Notes: generated from the letters alone by a model not told the origin. 6,579 bases of DNA from an uncultured Ruminococcus sp. (GCA_947174965.1 CAMWKY010000122.1:1-6579), one strand, 5' to 3'; counted from the stretch's first letter, positions 1 through 6,579 are shown. Numbers and translations: made by a program.

Positions 1-5
1 ATATT

Positions 6-3000
6 ATGAAAGAATCAATGAAAAAATACGGTTTAAAGAGAACACTTGCTTTTATATCAGCATTATCAATTATAGGAAGTTATTCACAGACAATAGGTGC
101 ATTTAATTCTCTTTCATACAATACTATTTCAGCTGCTGCAACAGATGACAGCAATAATGAGAATGTAAACCCGACAGACGATAAAAAGTACAGCAGAATT
201 GATATTGAGATTTCAAATCAGTATGATTTTAGAAAAAATATAGACTGTAAAGTAAGCGTATTCAAAGTAAAATCAGACGGTTCAGAATCAGCTGTATTAT
301 CTGATTCACTGCTTACAGTCGGAGGAGAAAAGAACTCGACAGCAACAATAAGTACAGATTATATTGAAAATGGTACATATATTGTTGAGATTCGTGCTGA
401 AGGCTTTAAGACATTCAGACAGGAAATATCAAATTTTGATAATATGGTATGCACATTAAATGTTACACTTGGTTTTCAGCATGGTTATGATTATACAGCT
501 GTATATAAATACGATGAAAACGGTGAACAATTATTTAATCCGGACGGCGACCCTGTATTAGATGTTGCTAATGATAAACACCCCGGAGCTATGATTGTCG
601 GTGATGTAAACGGCGACGGCGAAATCACAAAAAGAGATGAAGAACTTCTTCTTGAAGCTATTGATTATTCTATAAGAAATAACAATAATGTTGAAGTTGA
701 ACTTCACGAACATGAAGTACTCTCAAGCGATTTGAACCGTGACGGTGTAACAAATTTAGCTGATTTGACATTCTTTACAAAAGGCTATTTTGATACAATA
801 GATTGGAGCACATATGCAAGCGTTACAAAAGAAGTATCAGAAAAATATAAAACTGCTTCCATAAAGAAAGCAGAACCTGTTGGAGAAACAGTGATTCAGG
901 GAGATATAAAAAATTTACTGAAAGATTCAAAAAAATCAAACAACAGCGAAAATAATGGTGAAAATACAGACAATACAGTCGTTGAAGAAGCTCCATTATT
1001 GATGCAGCCAGAAGCAATAGAAGTTATTAATGAAAATGGAGAGCCAGAAATGGTAATTCCTGAAATTTCAGAAGAACACCCTGTAGGTATTGCTCTTGAA
1101 TTTGATGATGATATTGCAAAATTCAAGACATTGAATCTGGGTTCTAACTTCGAAATAGGAGATTTGGCAATTGAAGCTGAAGGCGTTGATGAACCAATTG
1201 AAACTCCTTTTGCAGAAGGTACTAATTTCCTCAGTGAAAGTGATGTAACAGTTAAAGTTGATGCAAGCGGTAATCTTTCACTTGACTTGGGAAATCAGAT
1301 AGCAGTCAAGAAAATCACTATCAAGATTACAAAGGTAAAAGATATAAATCTTGCAAAAATCGGAACAGTTGAGTTTCTCAACGGTATGGAAGAACGTATA
1401 GCTCCTCCTGCTATCGATTATCCGTTAAACCTTAAAGTTGTACAGGATTGCAATGTAAGAGACAAAGATGCAAAAATTATAGCATCATGGGATAAATGTG
1501 TAAACGTAGAAGGTTATGAATTTGAAGTATCAACAAGTTCAGCTACAAAGCCTGATGGCAGTTTTGCTTCAACTATACCGGGCGTACAGAATACAATAGT
1601 TGCTGTTCCTGAATTTATGCTTCAGTCAGAACACGGCAATTTCAAACTTATAAAGATAAACACAACATATTATGTGCATGTTCGTTCCGTAGCAGATGAC
1701 TACAGAAGTGCATGGTCTGATTACGCAAAAGTTACTACAGTATCAAACGGTGTACCGGATAAGCCCGATTACGTTAATGCTACTGGTGCATACAAGAGCG
1801 TTAAAGTTACATGGGGTTCTGATAACACAAACACAACTCAGGGCTACAAACTTTACTACAAAAAATCAAATGCAGCAGAGTATAATGAAATCAACGTTGG
1901 AAAAACAACAAGCTATACAATTACAGATTTAGATGACCTTACTGAATATGAAGTTTATGTAATCGGCTACAACAGTAAAGGCGACAGCGCACAGTCAGTT
2001 CATTCAGCAGCAATGACAACCACATTACAGCCAGTTCAGATGCTTAAGTACAACGTTATCAACTGCGACGATGACGGAAAAGTTGGAAGCGCACATATTG
2101 TTTCTGTTACAAGAAACGGCGGTGAGGTATCTGGCAATGAACAGGACTTCATCAACATTGAAAACCGTAACAAAGCTGTAAGTGCAGCTAACGAAATTAA
2201 AAACAAAAATGAAAGAACAGTAGCATTAAACACAGCATATGCACAGAATCCATTTACAGCATGGAGTGTTGTTGATGATAATACAACTTCATATTACGTA
2301 AAGAAAAACTGGGACGATGGTGGATTCAATGGTCTTGGCAGTAACGGTCTTACATTTGAATTTGATGACGAATATGAAATCGGTTCTTTTGCTGTTGCAA
2401 ATCCATTTGGAACTACAAACTACTGCTATATAAAATTAAAGTATTGGGACGCAAACAATCAGGTATCTGAAATGAATTTCAGCTATTGCACTGAAGGTAC
2501 AAAAGATGTAAATAAAAATGGATACCATATTGTAAAATTTCCAAGAAAAGTCAATGCTAAGAAAATTCAGATTGGTATTGGAAACAGCAGCGCATCAGGT
2601 CAGATTGCAATTTCAGAAATTTATTTCTACGCTTACGACCACACAATGGACGACATCATGAATCTTTATGTTGACAATCTCCATACAGTTCTTAGAGCTG
2701 GTGTTACACAGGCAACTATTGATGAACTCCGTGAGAAAATCAATGCACCAGACCCAAGAACAGGCGAATTTAATCCAAATCAAGAGGCTCTGGAGCGTGA
2801 ACTTGCAACAGCTGAAAAGATACTTAATGCTGAACAGATTAGCAAGCCAATATTAATCCATAACACTATTACCACAAATGACCCGATTGAAAGCGGTACA
2901 TCTCGCAGATACAACGGACTGAACGCATGGCAGCCTCTCGGCGTTTCAATTGGTACAAACTCAGAAGTAACAATTTATGTAGGTTGCCCAACAAAGAAAA

Positions 3001-5762
3001 CAGGTGAAGGCACAGATTTACGTCTTATCGCTACACAGTACAACTCTGAATCAAATAGCTTGACTCTTGATGGAGCTAACCTTAAAGTCGGAGCAAATAC
3101 ATTCACACTTACAAAAGGCAATATAGCAGGTGCTGAAGCAGGCGGCGCACTTTATATTCAGTATCAAGGTACCAGCGGTGCAAATGTACAGTATTCAGTA
3201 CGTGTAACAGGCGGTTCAGAAGTTCCGATACTCGACCTTTACAAGATAACTGACAGAGAAGAACGACTCAGCAAAGCTGCTGACTATATAGAAGCTCTTG
3301 ATAAATATGTTGCAAACATGGAAAAAGAACACAATAGAGTTCACAAAGGTGCAACATACAATGGTCAGAAAAACACAAAGCTTGATTACGACTATGACCA
3401 GAAAACTTGTATTGCAGGTGCTACTGATATTCTTTGCGATACAATGATGTATTCTCTCCCTGCTCCTCAAATTCTTGAAGGTTTAGGCAAAGGCACAACT
3501 GAACAACGTGCAGAAACACTCATTACTTCAATGGAATCAATGGAAGACATGATGAAACTTTTCTATCAGCACAAGGGTATGAGTGCAGACGCTGCAAACG
3601 TAGTAAACCGTATTCCTAATCAGCATCTCAATATTCGTTATCAGAGAATGTTCTCAGGCGCATCAATGTATGCAGCAGCAAATCACATTGGTATCCAGTG
3701 GGGTTCAGCACCTTCAATGGTTAATTCTAAAGGTGTAACAGCTGACAAAGATGGTAAATATGTAAGCGGCGGTTACTTCGGCTGGGGAATTGCTCACGAA
3801 ATCGGTCATTGTCTTAATGACAGCAGCTACACTGTAGCAGAAATCACAAACAACTATTACGCACTTCTTGCACAGTCAAAGGATAAGAATGACGGTGGAA
3901 GACTTAATTACACAAACATTTTCAAGAAAACAACTTCAAACATAAAAGGAAACGCAGACCAGGGAACACAGCTTGGTATATACTGGCAGCTCCACCTTGC
4001 TTATGATAAGCCTTACAACTTCAAGACTTATGATACAAATAAAGAAATACTTGACAACCTTTTCTATGCAAGAATGGACACATATTCAAGAAATCCTTCA
4101 AAAGCTCCCGCACCTAATGGTATATCTCTTACACTCAGTGGCGGAACAGACCAGCAGCTTATGCGTCTTGCTTGCGCAGCATCAGAAAAAAATGTTCTTG
4201 AGTTCTTTGAACGCTGGGGAAAAACACCTAATACAGAAACAAAATCATATGCTTCACAGTTTGAAAAAGAAAAAAGAGCAATCATGTATGCAAATGATGA
4301 TTCACGTATTTACGCAATGAAAGGCGAAAGCTCGTTGGTAGACAAAAACGGCGAAAAAGTTTCAGTAATAGACGATGTTAAGGTAAGCGTTGGAAAAGGA
4401 ACAGAAGCAAACAAAGTTACTATCAAAATAGATGTTGATTCTGAAAAGATTAATGAAAAAGACATTCTCGGTTATGAAATAATCCGTCGCACTATATCAG
4501 GCGGAGACGTTAAAGAAACTCCGATAGGATTTGCAACAGGAAAAACATTCACAGATACAGTTACATCACTCAACAACCGTACAGTATCATACAAGGTTAC
4601 ACTTATTGACCATTATCTTAATCGTTCAGTAGCATTTGATACAGATATGGTAAAAATCCAGCACGACGGAAGTCTTGACAAGACACATTGGAGCATCAGC
4701 ACAAGCGGTCTTTCAGCAACATCAATTGTTGAGGAAGCTACAGAAGAACTTCCATGCTCACATACAATCATTGACCCTGCTAAAGATGCTATTGATGATA
4801 ATCTTGAAACAGTTTATGCTCCTAAAGTAACTAATAATAATGCTGAAATAATTCTTAACTTCAATGAATCACTTGTAGTAACAGGAATGAAGTATAAAGC
4901 AGGCGAAGATAATTCTATAAGCGAATACAACATCTTTGTAAAAGGTGATGCAGAAAATGAATGGATAAGTGTAGCAAACGGAACATTCAACGGAAGCGAT
5001 GTTGTTTACTTCTCCAACACAGACGACAAATACATCAGCACTTACGAAACAACAGCAGTTAAACTTCAGATACTCAACCAGAACAAAAATAACATTTCAA
5101 TTGCAGAACTTGACGTTCTTGGCGTAACAGGCGATAACGTTGATTTCCGTAAAGACGGTGAAACAAAAGAAGCAGTATTTGGTATTCTTTCAGAAGATTA
5201 CAAATACGGTACAAAAGCAAATGATTTTATCCCTAAGGATTCTCTCGTATTCACAGGCTCTTACAAGGGCAACCCCGCTTACAATGCAGTTATTCTCTTT
5301 GATGAAGAAGGAAATATAGTTGGCGGAACTGGTGTTGACGATGAAGGCAAGGCACAGCAGATAATTCTTGCAGATGTTCCAGATGGTTCACTTATTACAG
5401 ACGTTTCAAACGGAACATGGGTTTACTGGATTAATCCAGAAGACATTGCAAATATGGTATGGCCAAAGAAAGTTCGTGTTGAGCTTTACAGAGTAAACAA
5501 CGCAGTTACAAATGAAGGTCAGCGTATAGTAAGCGATTCATTGTTTGAAACAATATCATCTAAAGATAAAATATCCTCTATTACAATCGGAGGCAATAGA
5601 AAGTATACTACAACTACAGAAGATACTACAGAAAGCACTACAGCAAATGATACAGAAATCACTACAGAAACTACTACAGCAACCACTATAGAGACTACTA
5701 CAAAAGATATTACAGAAGTTACCACAGAAAGCAGAGAGGCAGAGGTAACAGAAAAGGAGTAA
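6..5762 (+). CDS. Secreted multidomain M60-like zinc metallopeptidase with N-terminal dockerin (1918 aa)
   Basis: Predicted extracellular peptidase of the M60/enhancin-like family (gluzincins), whose known members cleave glycoproteins including mucins. The sequence shows a signal peptide (residues 1 to about 32-45, basic start, hydrophobic core at 14-33), an Ig-like domain (62-155), a dockerin (about 198-266), a discoidin-like module (about 335-462), FN3 domains (472-580 and 583-673), a second discoidin-like module (about 682-878), a helical linker (880-944), the M60 domain (about 945-1427), an FN3-like domain (1452-1552), a third discoidin-like module (about 1556-1708), an unassigned domain (about 1718-1866) and a Thr/Glu tail (1868-1918). 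The active site H1264-E-I-G-H1268 with E1279 is intact. The start is uncertain: ATG at 6 and ATG at 18 (codon 5) are both possible, only five upstream bases are visible, and the frame is open to the left edge. No sortase motif or membrane anchor is seen. The coding call is very secure; the mucin substrate is inferred from the family. Confidence 0.96.
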   Translation: MKESMKKYGLKRTLAFISALSIIGSYSQTIGAFNSLSYNTISAAATDDSNNENVNPTDDKKYSRIDIEISNQYDFRKNIDCKVSVFKVKSDGSESAVLSDSLLTVGGEKNSTATISTDYIENGTYIVEIRAEGFKTFRQEISNFDNMVCTLNVTLGFQHGYDYTAVYKYDENGEQLFNPDGDPVLDVANDKHPGAMIVGDVNGDGEITKRDEELLLEAIDYSIRNNNNVEVELHEHEVLSSDLNRDGVTNLADLTFFTKGYFDTIDWSTYASVTKEVSEKYKTASIKKAEPVGETVIQGDIKNLLKDSKKSNNSENNGENTDNTVVEEAPLLMQPEAIEVINENGEPEMVIPEISEEHPVGIALEFDDDIAKFKTLNLGSNFEIGDLAIEAEGVDEPIETPFAEGTNFLSESDVTVKVDASGNLSLDLGNQIAVKKITIKITKVKDINLAKIGTVEFLNGMEERIAPPAIDYPLNLKVVQDCNVRDKDAKIIASWDKCVNVEGYEFEVSTSSATKPDGSFASTIPGVQNTIVAVPEFMLQSEHGNFKLIKINTTYYVHVRSVADDYRSAWSDYAKVTTVSNGVPDKPDYVNATGAYKSVKVTWGSDNTNTTQGYKLYYKKSNAAEYNEINVGKTTSYTITDLDDLTEYEVYVIGYNSKGDSAQSVHSAAMTTTLQPVQMLKYNVINCDDDGKVGSAHIVSVTRNGGEVSGNEQDFINIENRNKAVSAANEIKNKNERTVALNTAYAQNPFTAWSVVDDNTTSYYVKKNWDDGGFNGLGSNGLTFEFDDEYEIGSFAVANPFGTTNYCYIKLKYWDANNQVSEMNFSYCTEGTKDVNKNGYHIVKFPRKVNAKKIQIGIGNSSASGQIAISEIYFYAYDHTMDDIMNLYVDNLHTVLRAGVTQATIDELREKINAPDPRTGEFNPNQEALERELATAEKILNAEQISKPILIHNTITTNDPIESGTSRRYNGLNAWQPLGVSIGTNSEVTIYVGCPTKKTGEGTDLRLIATQYNSESNSLTLDGANLKVGANTFTLTKGNIAGAEAGGALYIQYQGTSGANVQYSVRVTGGSEVPILDLYKITDREERLSKAADYIEALDKYVANMEKEHNRVHKGATYNGQKNTKLDYDYDQKTCIAGATDILCDTMMYSLPAPQILEGLGKGTTEQRAETLITSMESMEDMMKLFYQHKGMSADAANVVNRIPNQHLNIRYQRMFSGASMYAAANHIGIQWGSAPSMVNSKGVTADKDGKYVSGGYFGWGIAHEIGHCLNDSSYTVAEITNNYYALLAQSKDKNDGGRLNYTNIFKKTTSNIKGNADQGTQLGIYWQLHLAYDKPYNFKTYDTNKEILDNLFYARMDTYSRNPSKAPAPNGISLTLSGGTDQQLMRLACAASEKNVLEFFERWGKTPNTETKSYASQFEKEKRAIMYANDDSRIYAMKGESSLVDKNGEKVSVIDDVKVSVGKGTEANKVTIKIDVDSEKINEKDILGYEIIRRTISGGDVKETPIGFATGKTFTDTVTSLNNRTVSYKVTLIDHYLNRSVAFDTDMVKIQHDGSLDKTHWSISTSGLSATSIVEEATEELPCSHTIIDPAKDAIDDNLETVYAPKVTNNNAEIILNFNESLVVTGMKYKAGEDNSISEYNIFVKGDAENEWISVANGTFNGSDVVYFSNTDDKYISTYETTAVKLQILNQNKNNISIAELDVLGVTGDNVDFRKDGETKEAVFGILSEDYKYGTKANDFIPKDSLVFTGSYKGNPAYNAVILFDEEGNIVGGTGVDDEGKAQQIILADVPDGSLITDVSNGTWVYWINPEDIANMVWPKKVRVELYRVNNAVTNEGQRIVSDSLFETISSKDKISSITIGGNRKYTTTTEDTTESTTANDTEITTETTTATTIETTTKDITEVTTESREAEVTEKE
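189..803 (+). other. Ig-like domain plus type I-style dockerin (residues 62-266 of the M60 protein)
   Basis: A beta-rich Ig/carboxypeptidase-regulatory-like domain (residues 62-155, including a G-T-Y-I-V-E-I-R-A-E-G-F strand pattern) is followed by a linker and two calcium-loop repeats. Loop 1 places D200, N202, D204, E206, T208 and D211 at positions 1, 3, 5, 7, 9 and 12. Loop 2 places D242, N244, D246, V248, N250 and D253 at the same positions. Each loop is followed by a helix-like segment (EELLLEAIDYS and LTFFTKGYFDT). This is the duplicated F-hand pattern of dockerins, which bind cohesins in cellulosome-like complexes. The 42-residue spacing between loop starts is somewhat longer than usual, so an insert between the repeats is likely. 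An Ig-like module directly before a dockerin recalls X-dockerin pairs of ruminococcal and clostridial anchoring proteins; that comparison is inference. Confidence 0.8.
1008..2639 (+). other. Sugar-binding-like and FN3 block before the catalytic domain (residues 335-878)
   Basis: The block is two galactose-binding (discoidin/F5-8C-like) modules flanking two FN3 domains. The first module, about 335-462, has the IALEFDDD strand near 362-369 and a closing AKIGTVEFLN strand. FN3-1 (472-580) and FN3-2 (583-673) show the usual pattern: a Pro-rich entry, a conserved Trp strand (IIASWDK, VKVTWGS), Y-x-L/V-Y strands and the L-T-E-Y-E-V-Y-V hallmark of FN3-2. The second module, about 682-878, carries AWSVVDDNTTSYYV, GLTFEFDDE and a closing IAISEIYFYAYD strand, similar in plan to CBM32-type domains. 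Family members often bind galactose, GalNAc or other mucin sugars. The specificity cannot be read from the sequence, and module boundaries are approximate. Confidence 0.65.
2838..4286 (+). other. Peptidase M60-like catalytic domain (residues about 945-1427)
   Basis: The domain opens with a beta-rich region typical of M60 proteins: a WQPLGVSI strand, a VTIYVG strand, then GGALYIQY and YSVRVTGG leading to the P-I-L-D-L-Y segment. The metal site is GWGIAHEIGH (H1264, E1265, H1268), followed after ten residues by E1279 in the AEITNNYYALL segment. This matches the family signature HExxH-x(8-28)-E with the conserved (E)-V/I-T-N-N that follows. H1264, H1268 and E1279 should bind zinc, and E1265 should act as the general base. 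The LACAASEKNVLEFFERWGK segment near the end fits the family's helical C-terminal subdomain. All expected catalytic residues are present, so the enzyme is predicted to be active. Confidence 0.9.
4359..5606 (+). other. C-terminal FN3-like, discoidin-like and unassigned domains (residues 1452-1867)
   Basis: Residues 1452-1552 form an FN3-like beta domain, with ILGYEIIRRT and VSYKVTLIDHYLNRS resembling FN3 strands. Residues about 1556-1708 look like a third galactose-binding module: AIDDNLETVYAP matches the D-G-N-x-x-T-x-W/Y loop of F5/8C-type domains, then AEIILNFNE, a lysine-led KLQILNQ strand and a closing ISIAELDVLGV strand. Residues about 1718-1866 (VFGILSEDYKYG through the VRVELYRVNN strand to SSITIGG) are compact and beta-rich, but I do not assign them to a named family. 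They lie directly before the Thr tail. Confidence 0.55.
5607..5759 (+). repeat. Thr/Glu-coding triplet-rich tract at the 3' end of the M60 gene
   Basis: Imperfect ACT/ACA/ACC and GAA codons encode a low-complexity Thr/Glu tail (residues 1868-1918) with recurring TTTE, ETTT and TTES units. It resembles inter-module linkers of ruminococcal extracellular enzymes but here ends the protein instead of joining another module. Such tails are often extended and can be O-glycosylated; that is inference. The tract ends at the stop codon and overlaps the ribosome binding site of the next gene. Confidence 0.85.
5753..5759 (+). promoter_or_regulatory. Ribosome binding site of the second gene
   Basis: The sequence AAAGGAG lies inside the last codons of the M60 gene, six bases before the ATG at 5766. 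The upstream stop (5760-5762) and the ATG are separated by three bases. This fixes the start of the downstream gene and suggests the two genes share a transcript with translational coupling. No terminator or promoter is visible between them. Confidence 0.88.
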
Positions 5763-5765
5763 GTT

Positions 5766-6509
5766 ATGTTAAAGAAAGTTTTAGCAGGTACGGCAGTAGC
5801 TGTAATGATAGCTTCATTAAGTCCTGTAATAACAATGGCTAACAACATGGGAAACGGTGGCACTATTGCCACCACTCCCTCAACATTGCAAAGTGATGTT
5901 ACAATAAATGAGCATAGCGGAGAAATAACATTACGTTCTCCTGGAGCTGTTAATGAATCAGTTACTACTTTACGTTTGAATCTTACATCAGATGAAGAAT
6001 TTGAATTTAATTTCTGCCCGGGTGCTGAAAATAAATTTGATATTTATTACGCAAATAACATAGGTTCAAAAAACATAAACATTTATATATACAGAAAGAA
6101 TCATCTTTTTGATGAAAACAGTTCAGTTGTTATAGGAAATGTAACTAATCCTTCGGCTGTTAAAGCAGAAATTGTTGAATATGTTTCAGGCGACAGCGTT
6201 ATCACATTAGATACTGAATCAAGAATATATTTTTCTGAGTCTGATGGACATATTGTGAAAGAAAGTTTCCAGAATCTCAATTATAGTTTAGTCACAACAG
6301 AAACCACCACAACAACCACAACAACTACAACAACAACTACAACAACAGAAGAAGTTACAACAACTACAACAGCAGCTACACCAGCAGCAACACCTACAGC
6401 GGAACCTACTCCAGCAACTGCAGCAACAACAACAGAGGAAATCCACAAACGATTAACACATTTGACAAATCTGCACTTCCAAGTGAGCCTGGAAGGTACG
6501 GGGGAGTAG
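5766..6509 (+). CDS. Secreted protein with a beta-rich, possibly cohesin-like domain and a Thr-rich tail (247 aa; 3' end doubtful)
   Basis: Function not firmly recognised. The ATG at 5766 follows a strong ribosome binding site. The signal peptide has lysines at 3-4, a hydrophobic core and a probable cut after A25 (ITMA before NN). Residues about 44-168 alternate beta-type strands (TTLRLNLTS, FEFNF, NINIYIY, AVKAEIVEY, SVITLD) and contain one cysteine (C84). The order LRLNL, FEF, NIYIYR, HLFDE and VVIGNV faintly recalls the second half of a cohesin, which would pair with the dockerin next door. However, the core is shorter than the usual cohesin of about 140 residues, so this is a hypothesis. 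A tail follows with 15 consecutive Thr (180-194) and an Ala/Thr/Pro stretch to about 225. The last 22 residues (226-247) are His/Leu-rich and differ from everything before. They lie where base composition starts to change, so the true C-terminus may be frameshifted, interrupted or misassembled. Confidence 0.82.
   Translation: MLKKVLAGTAVAVMIASLSPVITMANNMGNGGTIATTPSTLQSDVTINEHSGEITLRSPGAVNESVTTLRLNLTSDEEFEFNFCPGAENKFDIYYANNIGSKNINIYIYRKNHLFDENSSVVIGNVTNPSAVKAEIVEYVSGDSVITLDTESRIYFSESDGHIVKESFQNLNYSLVTTETTTTTTTTTTTTTTTEEVTTTTTAATPAATPTAEPTPATAATTTEEIHKRLTHLTNLHFQVSLEGTGE
6294..6440 (+). repeat. Thr-coding ACA/ACT/ACC triplet repeat and Thr/Ala/Pro linker
   Basis: Fifteen uninterrupted Thr codons (6303-6347) are followed by GAA GAA GTT, five Thr codons, then Ala/Thr/Pro codons to a closing GAG GAA at 6435-6440. 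In sense, codon mix and encoded product it resembles the tract ending the upstream gene. Short-unit repeats like this can change length by slippage in steps of three without breaking the frame, and they can also mislead assembly. In a ruminococcal exoprotein such a linker would normally lead to another domain, which is not seen here. Confidence 0.85.
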
Positions 6510-6579
6510 GATGCAGAACAATGAGATGGGGATGAGAAGCAAGGCAGAAAACCAAATGGATATCCCACGTGCGCAGCAT
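6441..6579. other. Right-hand segment with changed composition: possible element junction, frameshifted gene end or assembly join
   Basis: Immediately after the Thr/Ala/Pro linker the repetitive coding style stops. The last 99 bases (6481-6579) contain 51 G or C by hand count, against 35% in one sampled line of the second gene (5881-5940), and are rich in GGA/GAG/GGGG purine runs. The reading frame of the second gene meets TAG at 6507. A second frame is open from before 6441 to TGA at about 6533, and a third from 6487 to the right edge. No inverted repeat, terminator or target duplication can be defined because the window ends. Confidence 0.5.
6511..6579 (+). CDS. Possible start of a further gene, cut by the window edge (23 codons visible)
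   Basis: ATG at 6511 opens a frame of 23 codons that reaches the edge without a stop; ATG at 6532 is in the same frame. A purine-rich GGGGGAG (6500-6506) sits four bases before the first ATG and could act as a ribosome binding site. The visible peptide (MQNNEMGMRSKAENQMDIPR and three more) is hydrophilic, has no signal peptide and differs in style from the two secreted proteins. From memory of sequence style only, the purine-rich leader and short basic start resemble the region just before or at the start of group II intron reverse transcriptase genes. No RT motif is visible, so this is weak and the frame may be chance. Confidence 0.25.
   Translation, partial: MQNNEMGMRSKAENQMDIPRAQH

Noticed and set aside
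3973..4320. Second-frame + strand open stretch inside the M60 gene
   Set aside because: It is fully inside the catalytic domain coding sequence, has no ribosome binding site and no recognisable product.
5519..5875. Minus-strand open frame of about 118 codons, rich in Val and Ser
   Set aside because: It is the antisense of the Thr-rich tract and the start of the second gene. The Val runs simply mirror Thr codons, and no ribosome binding site supports it.
6303..6347. Short tandem repeat considered as a CRISPR or regulatory repeat array
   Set aside because: The unit is a single Thr codon in frame with a coding sequence, with no spacers or conserved longer repeat.
6441..6532. Alternative frame reading through the second gene's stop region (NPQTINTFDKSALPSEPGRY and on)
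   Set aside because: It is open for about 30 codons and could be the true C-terminus after a single frameshift, but nothing in it matches a recognisable domain, so it is not annotated as coding.
6281..6568. Minus-strand open frame of about 95 codons with a poly-Val stretch
   Set aside because: It is antisense of the Thr repeat in the second gene, so the hydrophobic run is a reverse-complement artefact and not a membrane protein.
6570..6579. GTGCGC near the right edge considered as a group II intron 5' end
   Set aside because: Only about ten bases are visible, and the GTGCG-type consensus is too short to support an intron boundary without the downstream structure.

Overview
This window most likely comes from a low-GC gut Firmicute of the Ruminococcus/Oscillospiraceae type. 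Three things suggest this: AT-rich DNA (one sampled line, 5881-5940, is 35% GC), codon choice dominated by ACA, GCA, GTT and GAA, and secreted modular proteins with a dockerin and Thr/Glu-rich linkers. The genus is inferred from style; no rRNA or housekeeping marker is present.

Layout. Bases 6-5762 are one very large + strand gene for a secreted protein of 1918 residues. In order it carries a signal peptide, an Ig-like domain followed by a dockerin, a galactose-binding (discoidin)-like module, two fibronectin type III domains, a second discoidin-like module, and an M60-like (enhancin/mucinase-type) zinc peptidase domain with an intact HEIGH...E site. After the catalytic domain come an FN3-like domain, a third discoidin-like module, an unassigned C-terminal domain and a Thr/Glu tail. 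Three bases after its stop, with a good ribosome binding site, a second gene (5766-6509) encodes a small secreted protein. It has a beta-rich domain and a long Thr/Ala/Pro tail. From about 6441 to the right edge the sequence changes character: the last 99 bases are about 52% GC and purine-rich. The second protein ends there in a short tail unlike the rest of it, and a further small reading frame runs off the edge.

How it may work. The large protein should cleave glycosylated proteins such as mucins outside the cell, with the discoidin-like modules binding sugars and the dockerin docking it to a cohesin on the cell surface or in a complex. The second protein is translationally close and probably co-transcribed. 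Its beta domain weakly resembles part of a cohesin, so a locally encoded docking pair is possible but unproven. The right-hand end looks like a junction with a mobile element, a frameshifted gene end, or an assembly artefact.
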